Numbered from the stretch's first letter, positions 1 through 6,517 are shown. The stretch: 8,589 bases of DNA from Clostridiales bacterium (GCA_012512335.1 JAAZEK010000250.1:1-8589), one strand, 5' to 3'. The notes: generated by a model from the letters alone, not told the origin. Translations and numbers: made by a program.

Positions 1-758
1 ATAAATGGAACGATGATACGGTCTGGATAATAAACAGTATCCATGTCCTGCACAATTCTTTTAGCAACTCTCTTAGGTGCAACAGGCCTGTTGGGGGTTA
101 TAGCAGATATTGTACCATCCTCAAGGTATGTTACATCATAAAAGCTTGGAACATATATACCAGGTATACTGGCTGCTTTCTCTAGAAAAGCGATACGACT
201 TTCACCAGAATCCTTCCACTCTCCATACAAGTCCAGAAGCTCTTCCGTCAGCTCCTCCCCTTCTCCCAGGGCAACCAGATCTACAAAGTCTGCTAGGGGC
301 TCTACATTGTAGGCGCAGGGGCCTCCAACTAGAACGAATGGCTGACCTTCACCCCTCTCCTTTGTTAAAAGAGGAATGCCAGCTAAATCCAGCATGTTTA
401 AAACATTGGTATAACTCATCTCATATTGTAGGGTGAAACCAACAATATCAAACTCCGACACAGAAGACTTGGTCTCCAAAGAAAACAAAGGAATTTTCTC
501 CTGTCGCATTTTCTCCTCCATATCTACCCATGGAGCAAATACACGTTCACAGTAAGTATCGTCTCTTTCATTTAGCTGATGATAAAGAATTTTCATACCC
601 AGATGGGACATACCTACCTCATAAACATCAGGAAAAGCAAAAGCAAAGCGAATTGGTAGCTGGCTTGGGTCCTTTTCCACCATATTATATTCATTTCCCA
701 TATAACGTACAGGATTGGTAACCTGTCCCATAATATGGTCTAATTTTATCATATCCAA
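1..758 (-). CDS. B12-binding-type radical SAM protein (TIGR03960-like), N-terminal part, runs off window
   Basis: This reading frame stays open from about 758 to the window edge, giving 252 codons. The translation matches the N-terminal half of the TIGR03960 family: NPVRYMGNEYN near the start, then FAFAFPDVYEVGMSHLGMKI, a Rossmann-like section (FDIVGFTLQYEMSYTNVLNM), GGPCAYNVEPLADFVD and LGEGEE. It ends in RIIVPF, which in this family comes just before the CxxxCxxC iron-sulfur motif, so the catalytic core lies outside the window. The GGAGGA at 770-765 favours the TTG at 758 (6-nt spacer); an in-frame ATG at 752 (12-nt spacer) is the alternative. The cobalamin-binding DxHxxG motif is not evident, so cofactor binding by this domain is unproven. 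The family has no firmly assigned reaction. In Clostridia it usually precedes a DUF2344 protein, RNase G and rplU-rpmA, which I would expect beyond position 1. Confidence 0.85.
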   Translation of the reverse strand, partial: MDMIKLDHIMGQVTNPVRYMGNEYNMVEKDPSQLPIRFAFAFPDVYEVGMSHLGMKILYHQLNERDDTYCERVFAPWVDMEEKMRQEKIPLFSLETKSSVSEFDIVGFTLQYEMSYTNVLNMLDLAGIPLLTKERGEGQPFVLVGGPCAYNVEPLADFVDLVALGEGEELTEELLDLYGEWKDSGESRIAFLEKAASIPGIYVPSFYDVTYLEDGTISAITPNRPVAPKRVAKRIVQDMDTVYYPDRIIVPF

Positions 759-764
759 CAAGTG

Positions 765-770
765 TCCTCC
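765..770 (-). promoter_or_regulatory. Ribosome binding site deciding the radical SAM start
   Basis: GGAGGA on the minus strand. The spacer is 6 nt to TTG 758, 3 nt to TTG 761 and 12 nt to ATG 752. Spacing therefore favours the non-ATG start at 758, although ATG 752 cannot be excluded. Confidence 0.7.
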
Positions 771-811
771 TCTAATATCTCTTTAGTGTCAAAATATGGT
801 CTTACTTATCT

Positions 812-840
812 ATTCTATCAGATAGACCTCAATATCTACA
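812..840 (-). promoter_or_regulatory. Candidate extended -10 promoter for the radical SAM gene
   Basis: On the minus strand a TGA-TAGAAT box (TGn plus 5/6 match to TATAAT) has its hexamer at 817-812. A poor -35 (TGTAGA, 840-835, 3/6) sits 17 nt upstream. The extended TG can compensate for a weak -35. The predicted start near 805 leaves a leader of about 47 nt before the TTG at 758. The call rests on motif matching only; the gene may also be reached by read-through from the spoIVF unit. Confidence 0.4.
814..826. promoter_or_regulatory. Short perfect palindrome overlapping the -10 box (possible operator)
   Basis: TCTATCAGATAGA has two 6-bp arms around a single central base. It overlaps the -10 hexamer and the TG extension of the candidate promoter. 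This placement is typical of a repressor site, but I recognise no known operator in it, and a 13-bp palindrome in AT-rich DNA can arise by chance. Confidence 0.25.
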
Positions 841-854
841 GTCCCTAATGTTAA

Positions 855-1041
855 GAATAATAAATATATGTAACGAGCCTTTGCGGGAACGACTATCAGT
901 CTTAGCGAATATCAGCAGAAAATGCGTTAAGCACCTTTCACTGTCTGAACGCAGTGAGTTTGGAAGGTGTAGTATTTTCAGCTGAGATGAGCTCTAGATT
1001 GATTCGTGATCGCAACAGCGAGTGGAATATATTTATTATTC
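855..1041. repeat. 187-bp imperfect palindrome with perfect 15-bp terminal inverted repeats (MITE-like or structured repeat)
   Basis: The ends GAATAATAAATATAT (855-869) and its exact reverse complement (1027-1041) bound the element. Several inner segments also pair: TTGCG 881-885 with CGCAA 1011-1015; ACGA 889-892 with TCGT 1004-1007; 909-923 with 974-988 (13 of 15 positions); CACCTT 932-937 with AAGGTG 964-969; and TCACTG 938-943 with CAGTGA 952-957 around an 8-nt loop. The whole interval could therefore fold as one long interrupted hairpin. It has no coding capacity, and I found no clear target-site duplication. It fills most of the 290-nt gap between spoIVFB and the radical SAM gene, ending 7 nt past the spoIVFB stop. 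It could be a non-autonomous transposable element, a REP-type repeat or a structured transcript. Copy number elsewhere in the genome would decide. Confidence 0.65.
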
Positions 1042-1048
1042 GACTATA

Positions 1049-1930
1049 TTACAGCTTTCTTAACAATCTACCTACCGATACTTGAGCACCATGGTCCAAT
1101 AGACCCTTCACAATTTCACCTTCACTAAGAGTCCCCTGCTCCATAAGGTGTTCATCCACTATCTGTATATAGTGATAGCGTTGTGGCACAAATTTTTTCA
1201 CCACATCTTTTACATCTAAGCTTGATAGAACAGCTATATTCCGTATGGGCAAACTACCCTCTTTCAATAGGGCTTCCTTCTTATATGTTATATCCCTAAG
1301 CATAACATAGGTAGCATTCCTTTTTTCTCGTTTAACTGAATATACTAGGAAGCCTGCTAATATAAACAGCGAATAGTTGAAAACACGATAGTATAGACCA
1401 TATAGTCCTGCTGTGGCCAATACTAGCGCTAGTAACAATCCCATTCCAGTAGAAATCTTGGTCGCCCTCTGGATACCCATCTGCCGAGCTAGAATAGCCC
1501 GCAATATCCTACCACCGTCCAGTGGAAGAGCTGGTAGCATATTAAAACCTGCCAGCATAAGATTTATATTCACAAATTCTGGTCCTGGTAAGGATGCTGC
1601 TATACCTTCTACCTGCATACCACCAAAATAGAGCAATAACAGCAATATATTGGACAAGGGCCCAGCTATTGAAACTAAAATCTCATGAACTGGGTTAAGC
1701 TCAAATATGCTTTGTATCCTAACTGCCCCACCAAAGGGTAATAGTTCTATCTCATTTACCTTCAGTTTCAGTAGCCTTGCAGCTAATACATGAGACATTT
1801 CATGAATGGTTAGAATTAAAATAGTAGCGGGTAAATCACCGCTGTTGCCCGTTACCAATAATATAGCCACTAATAGCAGCAGATATTTGCTAATGTGGAT
1901 ATCAATATCTAATATCCTACCAATTCGCAT
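1049..1930 (-). CDS. spoIVFB: SpoIVFB-like intramembrane M50 metalloprotease
   Basis: This 293-residue membrane protein belongs to the site-2 protease family. In B. subtilis SpoIVFB sits in the outer forespore membrane and cuts pro-sigma-K. The zinc motif HEMSH (residues 43-47) lies in a hydrophobic segment, and the third ligand is Asp138 in NMLPALPLDGG (130-140). SIAGPLSN (87-94) is another family motif. About six hydrophobic segments fall between 14 and 198. Residues about 212-290 form a soluble tail resembling the CBS domain of SpoIVFB. The ATG lies 5 nt after the spoIVFA stop. AAGGTG (1946-1941) inside the spoIVFA end is the best ribosome site, since the GGGGG next to the ATG is too close, so translational coupling is likely. 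The assignment rests on the motifs plus the SpoIVFA-like partner and locus. A general M50 protease with another substrate is the alternative. Confidence 0.85.
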   Translation of the reverse strand: MRIGRILDIDIHISKYLLLLVAILLVTGNSGDLPATILILTIHEMSHVLAARLLKLKVNEIELLPFGGAVRIQSIFELNPVHEILVSIAGPLSNILLLLLYFGGMQVEGIAASLPGPEFVNINLMLAGFNMLPALPLDGGRILRAILARQMGIQRATKISTGMGLLLALVLATAGLYGLYYRVFNYSLFILAGFLVYSVKREKRNATYVMLRDITYKKEALLKEGSLPIRNIAVLSSLDVKDVVKKFVPQRYHYIQIVDEHLMEQGTLSEGEIVKGLLDHGAQVSVGRLLRKL

Positions 1931-1935
1931 GCCCC

Positions 1936-2964
1936 CTATACACCTTGCCCTTCTGATGCTTGCCCGGCTTGGCTAATTTGCTTGAGGGGATCTACTGGTT
2001 TATCATCTATCCAAATCTGGAAATGCATGCTTGGATCACCTTCGACAGGTGATTGTACTATGCCCAGCTTTTGTCCTTTATTTACTTTCTGACCTACCTT
2101 AACATCAACATCACTGCATCGTCCATAAAAGCTAAACACCTTATTGCCATGCTCCAACCAAATGGAAGGCCCATAGCTTTCATTTTCTTCTATAGCTGCC
2201 ACAAAGCCATCTGCAGAAGCATAGACATCAGCTTTCTCTACGGTTTTGATATCTATACCCTGGCTGGCATATACCTTACCAGTATCCTGTATCACAATCT
2301 GCTCTCCAAATGAGCGAACTACTTCTCCTCGTACTGGCGAGGCAAAATCATTAGAGTCTGTACCAAGATTCTGTTGCTTATCGCTTCCATCTGAATCTTG
2401 GATATTCTGCTGAAAAACTGACTTAATCTGTTCAGGTATAATATCTCCTACAAACTTAAGCTTTCCAAGAGCTTCGTCAACATCAAAATCCTCAGTTAGT
2501 GCTGTTTTAACTTGATTTATCACACCTTGAGTAAATGGCAATGGGATACTGTTTAACAGGAAGATAATGAGAGCTAGAACCACAGAAACCCCAATTTTTA
2601 TCATAAGGGAATTGTGCTGTGAAGTTTCTTCCTCCATCATTCTCCTTCTTGGCCGTGGCCCAGTAGGAGTAACATAACTCGATGATGTTCGACCAGTTGA
2701 ATAGCTACTGGAGCGCGTACGAATCCTCGGTTCCAATCTCGGGAAGTCTTTCAAGCTATTTCTGCTCTGTATAGGATTTCTACCCTCTCGCAGGTTTGAT
2801 AGATTATATTCACTTGATAAGTCCTGACTATCAAGATCATTTGACCTATCAGAGACATCGGCATGACTGTTATAGCGATTTAGGTATGGATATCGTGCTC
2901 GCTCTGAGGGTCTTTCTCTCACTATTGTTCTACCCTGTATAACTACAGCTTGTTTTTCCTCCAT
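1936..2964 (-). CDS. spoIVFA: SpoIVFA-like membrane protein with degenerate LytM (M23) domain
   Basis: This 342-residue protein has a long polar N-terminus rich in Arg and Ser (1-118), one transmembrane segment (about 120-142), a linker (143-207) and a LytM/M23 fold (about 208-328; SPVRGEVVRSFG at the start, HFQIWIDDKPVDP at the end). In B. subtilis SpoIVFA holds SpoIVFB in an inhibited complex with BofA until SpoIVB and CtpB cleave it. Most peptidase metal ligands are replaced: the first His of HxxxD/HxGxD is Gln235 (SQGID), the His of the LYAHL position is Arg282 (FYGRC), and the first His of HxH is Ser312 (SMHF). Hydrolase activity is therefore unlikely, as for the known SpoIVFA. The ATG follows AAAGGAGG (2980-2973) with an 8-nt spacer. 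The cytoplasmic tail looks longer than in B. subtilis, whose protein is about 264 residues. A non-sporulation M23 protein is possible, but adjacency to spoIVFB argues against it. Confidence 0.8.
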   Translation of the reverse strand: MEEKQAVVIQGRTIVRERPSERARYPYLNRYNSHADVSDRSNDLDSQDLSSEYNLSNLREGRNPIQSRNSLKDFPRLEPRIRTRSSSYSTGRTSSSYVTPTGPRPRRRMMEEETSQHNSLMIKIGVSVVLALIIFLLNSIPLPFTQGVINQVKTALTEDFDVDEALGKLKFVGDIIPEQIKSVFQQNIQDSDGSDKQQNLGTDSNDFASPVRGEVVRSFGEQIVIQDTGKVYASQGIDIKTVEKADVYASADGFVAAIEENESYGPSIWLEHGNKVFSFYGRCSDVDVKVGQKVNKGQKLGIVQSPVEGDPSMHFQIWIDDKPVDPLKQISQAGQASEGQGV

Positions 2965-3016
2965 ATAGAGTTCCTCCTTTTATTTGTCCTTGTCAACTAA
3001 GCATGTCTCCTAGAAC

Positions 3017-3045
3017 AATATATTTCAAAGAGGTACTGAATATGC
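3017..3045 (-). promoter_or_regulatory. Candidate sigma-E promoter of the spoIVFA-spoIVFB unit
   Basis: On the minus strand GCATATT (3045-3039) fits the sigma-E -35 consensus KMATATT fully. After a 14-nt spacer, AATATATT (3024-3017) matches the -10 consensus CATACAHT at 6 of 8 positions. A start near 3010 would give a leader of about 45 nt before the ATG at 2964. The spoIVF operon of B. subtilis is controlled by sigma-E, so function and motif agree. The box begins 6 nt beyond the T-tract of the mgsA terminator, separating the two units. No convincing sigma-A promoter is visible: a TTGACA closer to the gene leaves no room for a -10. Confidence 0.5.
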
Positions 3046-3050
3046 CCCAT

Positions 3051-3077
3051 AAAAAAGAATCCTAAACCCAGGATTCT
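3051..3077 (-). terminator. Intrinsic terminator of the PBP2-min-rodA-mgsA unit
   Basis: On the minus strand the stem AGAATCCT (3077-3070) pairs perfectly with AGGATTCT (3063-3056) around a 6-nt loop GGGTTT and is followed by a run of T (3056-3051). The TAG stop of mgsA (3078-3076) is part of the stem, so termination begins as translation ends. Confidence 0.9.
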
Positions 3078-3495
3078 ATTGGGAAGAAGAATCGACAGGT
3101 GGATTCACCAGATAACGCCAGTCTAAATCTCCCCGCTCTGTTGCCTTTAACATAACTTCCGCTGTGGCCATATTGGTAGCCAGAGGAATATCGTGTACAT
3201 CACATAGCCTGAGTAATGCATTGACATCTGGTTCATGGGGTTGTGCTGTTAAAGGATCTCTTAAAAAAATCACTAAATCAATCTTATTATATGCCACCCG
3301 AGAACCGATCTGTTGGTCTCCGCCTAGTGGTCCAGACAGGTATCGATGCACTTTTAACCCTGTAGCCTCGCTTATCAATTTCCCTGTAGTCCCTGTAGCA
3401 CAAAGATCATGTTTTTCCAAAATATACTGATATGCTATGGAAAGATTAATAATATCCTCCTTTTTCTTGTCGTGAGCAATTAAAGCGATGTTCAA
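3076..3495 (-). CDS. mgsA: Methylglyoxal synthase
   Basis: This cytosolic enzyme converts dihydroxyacetone phosphate to methylglyoxal and phosphate, a bypass that relieves sugar-phosphate build-up when phosphate is short. The 139-residue length is close to the usual 130-155. Family motifs are in place: IALIAHD (3-9), ATGTTGKLI (33-41) for phosphate binding, SGPLGGDQQIG (54-64) with the catalytic Asp at 60, and PHEPDVNALLRL (86-97) with His87 and Asp90, followed by IPLATNMATAE. E. coli has HDPD where this protein has HEPD. The start is TTG at 3495, chosen because TAGGAGG (3509-3503) sits 7 nt upstream and the family N-terminus begins here. That ribosome site overlaps the rodA stop codon, so the two genes are tightly coupled. 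It is the last gene before the terminator. Its presence in a cell-shape operon is a conserved clostridial arrangement as I recall, with no obvious mechanistic reason. Confidence 0.95.
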   Translation of the reverse strand: MNIALIAHDKKKEDIINLSIAYQYILEKHDLCATGTTGKLISEATGLKVHRYLSGPLGGDQQIGSRVAYNKIDLVIFLRDPLTAQPHEPDVNALLRLCDVHDIPLATNMATAEVMLKATERGDLDWRYLVNPPVDSSSQ

Positions 3496-3502
3496 GTAAT
3501 AA

Positions 3503-3509
3503 CCTCCTA
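3503..3509 (-). promoter_or_regulatory. mgsA ribosome binding site overlapping the rodA stop
   Basis: TAGGAGG contains the rodA stop TAG (3509-3507) and a strong Shine-Dalgarno core. A 7-nt spacer leads to the TTG start of mgsA at 3495. The overlap suggests that ribosomes finishing rodA can reinitiate at mgsA. Confidence 0.8.
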
Positions 3510-4664
3510 AAACTTGAGCTTTTGTCGACGCATGCCGACGTTAATAACTAGTGCGAAGGAAGCCATATTGGTCCACATGGAACTTCCTCCATAGCTCATA
3601 AATGGTAAGGGGATTCCAGTAATTGGCATAATCCCCATGGACATTCCGATATTTTCAAACACATGGAACAAAATCATAGAAGCTACTCCAACACAAATAT
3701 AAGAACCCAGTACGTCACGAGAGCGACGGGCAATACGCATAGTACGCATAAGGAGCATGTAGAACAGCAGAATAACTGAAATTCCACCGACAAAACCTAA
3801 AGCTTCTGTTGTAACAGAATAGATAAAGTCCGTATCCTTGGCAGGCAGGAAATTCAACTGACTTAGTGAGTTTCCGCTTAGAAGCTCTCCCCTACCAAAT
3901 TGTCCGGTAAGTTGCCCTGAGCCTAAAGATGTAATGGATTGTATTACATGGTAGCCATCTCCCAATGGGTCCATGCCTGGATTCAAGAATACAATTAATC
4001 GATACTTCTGATATTCATCAAAATAAAGAAACCAAGCTAAAGGAATAGCTGCCAGTCCGATTCCCAAAGCTATAAACAGATATTTGTATTTGAATTCAGC
4101 AATAAAGAGCATACCAACCAAGATAACAATCAAAACAGAGGCTGTTCCAAAATCTGGCTGAATGGCAATAAAGACAAAAGGAATGGCTACTACAAGCAAG
4201 AGCTTTGCCATAGTTTTAAGATTATTTACGCCAGTTTCCTCCTGCTTAGCCATAACACGAGCCAACATCAAAATAACTGCAATTTTAGAAAACTCCGAAG
4301 GCTGCATGCGAAAAGATCCTATAGCAAGCCAGCTTTGTGCCCCTCCCCCTTTGGTGCCAAACAATTTAACAATGATCAATAGCCCAACTATCAACCAATA
4401 ATAGTAGACAGATAAATCACTGATAATATGATAATCTATGCTGATAATAATTGCCATGATTACCAGCCCTGTTATAAAATTAATGGCTTGTAGCTTAACC
4501 TGCTGCAAATTGAAGCTACCTAAACCCTCAAGTACTGCACCATCTGGGCCTTCAACTGGAGAACGGGTTGCCAACATTATGCCCACCAAGCCAAAGCCCG
4601 TGAGCAATATGATAAAAAATAATATTAAGAAATCAAAATTCTTAACTAGCTTCTTGTCAAACAT
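3507..4664 (-). CDS. rodA: RodA, SEDS peptidoglycan glycosyltransferase
   Basis: This is a 385-residue polytopic membrane protein of the FtsW/RodA/SpoVE family, which polymerises glycan strands from lipid II with a partner class B PBP. Family signatures appear in order: GAQSWLAIGSFRMQPSEFSK (108-127, including the conserved Trp112), IQPDFGTA (168-175), NFLPAKDTDFIYSV (271-284, with the catalytic Asp at 279) and IPLPFMSYGGSS (351-362). About ten hydrophobic segments and a loop at 34-55 fit the SEDS topology. Length is near the typical 380-400. The ATG lies 21 nt after minE behind a moderate GGAG site. Its location with a PBP2-type gene and minCDE favours RodA (side-wall growth) over FtsW or SpoVE, which usually sit in dcw-type clusters. 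The PBP encoded upstream in the same unit is its likely partner. Confidence 0.93.
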   Translation of the reverse strand: MFDKKLVKNFDFLILFFIILLTGFGLVGIMLATRSPVEGPDGAVLEGLGSFNLQQVKLQAINFITGLVIMAIIISIDYHIISDLSVYYYWLIVGLLIIVKLFGTKGGGAQSWLAIGSFRMQPSEFSKIAVILMLARVMAKQEETGVNNLKTMAKLLLVVAIPFVFIAIQPDFGTASVLIVILVGMLFIAEFKYKYLFIALGIGLAAIPLAWFLYFDEYQKYRLIVFLNPGMDPLGDGYHVIQSITSLGSGQLTGQFGRGELLSGNSLSQLNFLPAKDTDFIYSVTTEALGFVGGISVILLFYMLLMRTMRIARRSRDVLGSYICVGVASMILFHVFENIGMSMGIMPITGIPLPFMSYGGSSMWTNMASFALVINVGMRRQKLKF

Positions 4665-4685
4665 GAGCCCTGCTCCATCCTGTAC

Positions 4686-4976
4686 TTATCCGTTGTTTTT
4701 ACCTACATTTTTCATCCTCTTTATTGGTATGTTAGCTATTAATGCAGAGGTACTACTGTCATCATCATGCTCTACTCGAGAGAGACGTATGTCAAAGCCT
4801 TCCTCATCAATCTCCATATAATTGGATATAACCTTACTTATATCGCTTTTTACCATCTCGATAAATTTGGGTGAAACATTTGCTCGATCATGTAGCAATA
4901 CTAATTTCAATCGTTCCTTGGCAATATCCTTACTTTTATTGTCTTCCTTAGTAAAAAATTTAAATAGATTCAGCAA
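4686..4976 (-). CDS. minE: MinE, topological specificity factor of division-site selection
   Basis: MinE stimulates the MinD ATPase and drives MinCD away from mid-cell. The 96-residue protein has the usual plan: an amphipathic N-terminal membrane anchor MLNLFKFF (1-8), the MinD-contact helix/strand KDIAKERLKLVLLHDRANVSP (16-36), and the dimerising C-terminal domain (about 37-89; KSDISKVISNYMEID, FDIRLSR, ALIANIPIKR). The start is TTG at 4976, just 6 nt after the minD stop. The ribosome site AAGGGG merges with that stop (GGGGTGA), pointing to translational coupling and fixed MinD:MinE stoichiometry. Spore-formers of the Bacillus type use DivIVA/MinJ instead, so MinE supports a clostridial host. 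Length and motifs leave little doubt. Confidence 0.95.
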   Translation of the reverse strand: MLNLFKFFTKEDNKSKDIAKERLKLVLLHDRANVSPKFIEMVKSDISKVISNYMEIDEEGFDIRLSRVEHDDDSSTSALIANIPIKRMKNVGKNNG

Positions 4977-4982
4977 TGTATG

Positions 4983-5795
4983 TCACCCCTTTAATGTTTT
5001 TTTGTTCTTCGAAAACAGTTTTTGTAGTTTCTCAAAGAAGGTTTCTTCTTCTTCAAGATTAATTAAGGGTACTTCTTCCCCAAGTATCCTTTTAGCTATA
5101 TTGCGATAAGCCTGTCCAGCCATGGAAGATCCTTCAGTTACGGCAGGCTCGCCTCGGTTGCTAGATACAATTATACGCTCATCATCGGGAACCACACCTA
5201 GAAGATCCACACCTAAAATGTCTATGGTATCTTCTATGTTCATCATGTCACCTCTTTTAACCATGTCTGAACGCAGACGGTTTATTACTAGAAGAGGATT
5301 TAGAAATTCGTTAGCTGATAAAAGTCCTATGATTCGGTCAGCATCTCGAACAGCAGAAACCTCAGGCACTGTTACCACCACAGCCTTGTCTGCTCCAGCA
5401 ATAGCATTTTTAAAGCCCTGCTCTATACCAGCTGGACTATCAATTAGGATATAATCAAAATGCTGCTTTAATTCATCACAAAGCTTTTTCATCTGATCTG
5501 GAGATACTGCATTTTTGTCTCGTGTCTGAGCAGCAGGTAATAGAAATAAGCCTTCAAAACGTTTATCTCGAATAAGAGCTTGCTTCAGCCTGCACACTCC
5601 TTCTATTACATCCACTAGATCGTAAACTATTCTATTTTCCAAGCCCATTACAACATCAAGGTTGCGTAGGCCGATATCTGCATCTATCAGCACAACTGTT
5701 TTACCAAGTAAAGCCAAGGCTGTGCCAATGTTGGCCGTGGTTGTGGTTTTGCCCACGCCTCCTTTACCTGACGTTATCACATATGCTTCTCCCAT
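4983..5795 (-). CDS. minD: MinD, septum-site-determining ATPase
   Basis: This is a 270-residue P-loop ATPase of the ParA/MinD family that binds the membrane in its ATP dimer form, recruits MinC and is released by MinE. The deviant Walker A KGGVGKTTTT (11-20) carries the signature Lys11 and the catalytic-loop Lys16. DADIGLRNLD (38-47) holds the switch I region, and DSPAGIE (119-125) the Walker B/switch II region. The C-terminus FFEKLQKLFSKNKKTLKG (253-270) is an amphipathic membrane-targeting helix. The ATG follows GGGGG (5807-5803) with a 7-nt spacer, 28 nt after minC. Length equals that of E. coli MinD. No irregularity is seen. Confidence 0.97.
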   Translation of the reverse strand: MGEAYVITSGKGGVGKTTTTANIGTALALLGKTVVLIDADIGLRNLDVVMGLENRIVYDLVDVIEGVCRLKQALIRDKRFEGLFLLPAAQTRDKNAVSPDQMKKLCDELKQHFDYILIDSPAGIEQGFKNAIAGADKAVVVTVPEVSAVRDADRIIGLLSANEFLNPLLVINRLRSDMVKRGDMMNIEDTIDILGVDLLGVVPDDERIIVSSNRGEPAVTEGSSMAGQAYRNIAKRILGEEVPLINLEEEETFFEKLQKLFSKNKKTLKG

Positions 5796-5823
5796 ATTTT
5801 TTCCCCCTATGTACTATCATATT

Positions 5824-6498
5824 TTAAAAAATTGAATCCGTTGGTTTTCCTTTTCCCGGAAGATATGGCTCAATAAATAATTGATTATCCTTGATAAAGG
5901 CAACCTCTGGATAAGAAGGTGCTCCTGTTTCTCCCTCGGGAGCGCGAGTGATGTAGCCAGCAATTCTAAGCTGGGTTGCTTGCAAGCTGTAGGAGGCTAC
6001 AATAGCATCGTGATTGCCAGTTGCTCCTGCATGGGCAATGCCACGTAATATTCCAAGTACAAAAATATTGCCTCCTGCAATGACTTCTCCTCCAGGATTC
6101 ACATCTCCTATAACTACTACATTGCCCTCATAAAAGATACGCTGGCCACTTCGCACGGTTCCCCTTACAAAGCGGGTCATCCCTTCTTCAATGCCTTCAA
6201 AAGAACCATAATTATCCTCAGTGGGAAGAACCTTTTGCGGAGACATCTGGTCATCCTTAAACTCTATAGCCCCTGCAGTCATATATTGTGAAAACAACTC
6301 TAAAAGCTGTGCTTGTTCTTGGGAATTAAATTCCCTACCAATAAATGACAGATTTACTGTTGCTCCTTCGAAAAAGGGTTTTCCTTTTTTCAGTTTTTCG
6401 CTTGTGGCATTTAACACCTCAGCCATTTGGGTACCATGGGCTACATAAATGCTTAATCCATTTTTTGTACCCTTAAAAACTACCGCTTGTGCGTTCAT
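5824..6498 (-). CDS. minC: MinC, FtsZ-assembly inhibitor
   Basis: MinC, brought to the membrane by MinD, blocks FtsZ ring assembly near the poles. The protein has 224 residues. The N-terminal FtsZ-inhibiting domain (about 1-95) is followed by the C-terminal beta-helix domain (about 108-212), which dimerises and binds MinD. Diagnostic are TVRSGQRIFYEGNVVVIGD (114-132), with the RSGQ MinD-contact motif, and DVNPGGEVIAGGNIFVLGIL (132-151). The first domain is weakly conserved, as is normal for MinC. The ATG has a moderate, slightly distant GAGGGA site and no better in-frame start. The 108-nt gap separating it from the PBP gene is the widest in the unit. Confidence 0.95.
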   Translation of the reverse strand: MNAQAVVFKGTKNGLSIYVAHGTQMAEVLNATSEKLKKGKPFFEGATVNLSFIGREFNSQEQAQLLELFSQYMTAGAIEFKDDQMSPQKVLPTEDNYGSFEGIEEGMTRFVRGTVRSGQRIFYEGNVVVIGDVNPGGEVIAGGNIFVLGILRGIAHAGATGNHDAIVASYSLQATQLRIAGYITRAPEGETGAPSYPEVAFIKDNQLFIEPYLPGKGKPTDSIF

Positions 6499-6517
6499 TT
6501 ACCATTATCCCTCGCTG

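Noticed and set aside
110..721. Two plus-strand open frames (110-436 and 530-721) that could encode small proteins
   Set aside because: They lie antisense to the radical SAM gene, show no family resemblance, and the minus frame is continuous with recognisable sequence throughout.
932..969. Central hairpin of the palindromic element as an intrinsic terminator for spoIVFAB
   Set aside because: Neither strand has a run of T after the stem; it is better read as part of the larger palindrome.
2992..2997. TTGACA on the minus strand upstream of spoIVFA as a sigma-A -35 box
   Set aside because: A -10 box 17 nt downstream would fall in the ribosome binding site, and nothing like TATAAT is there.
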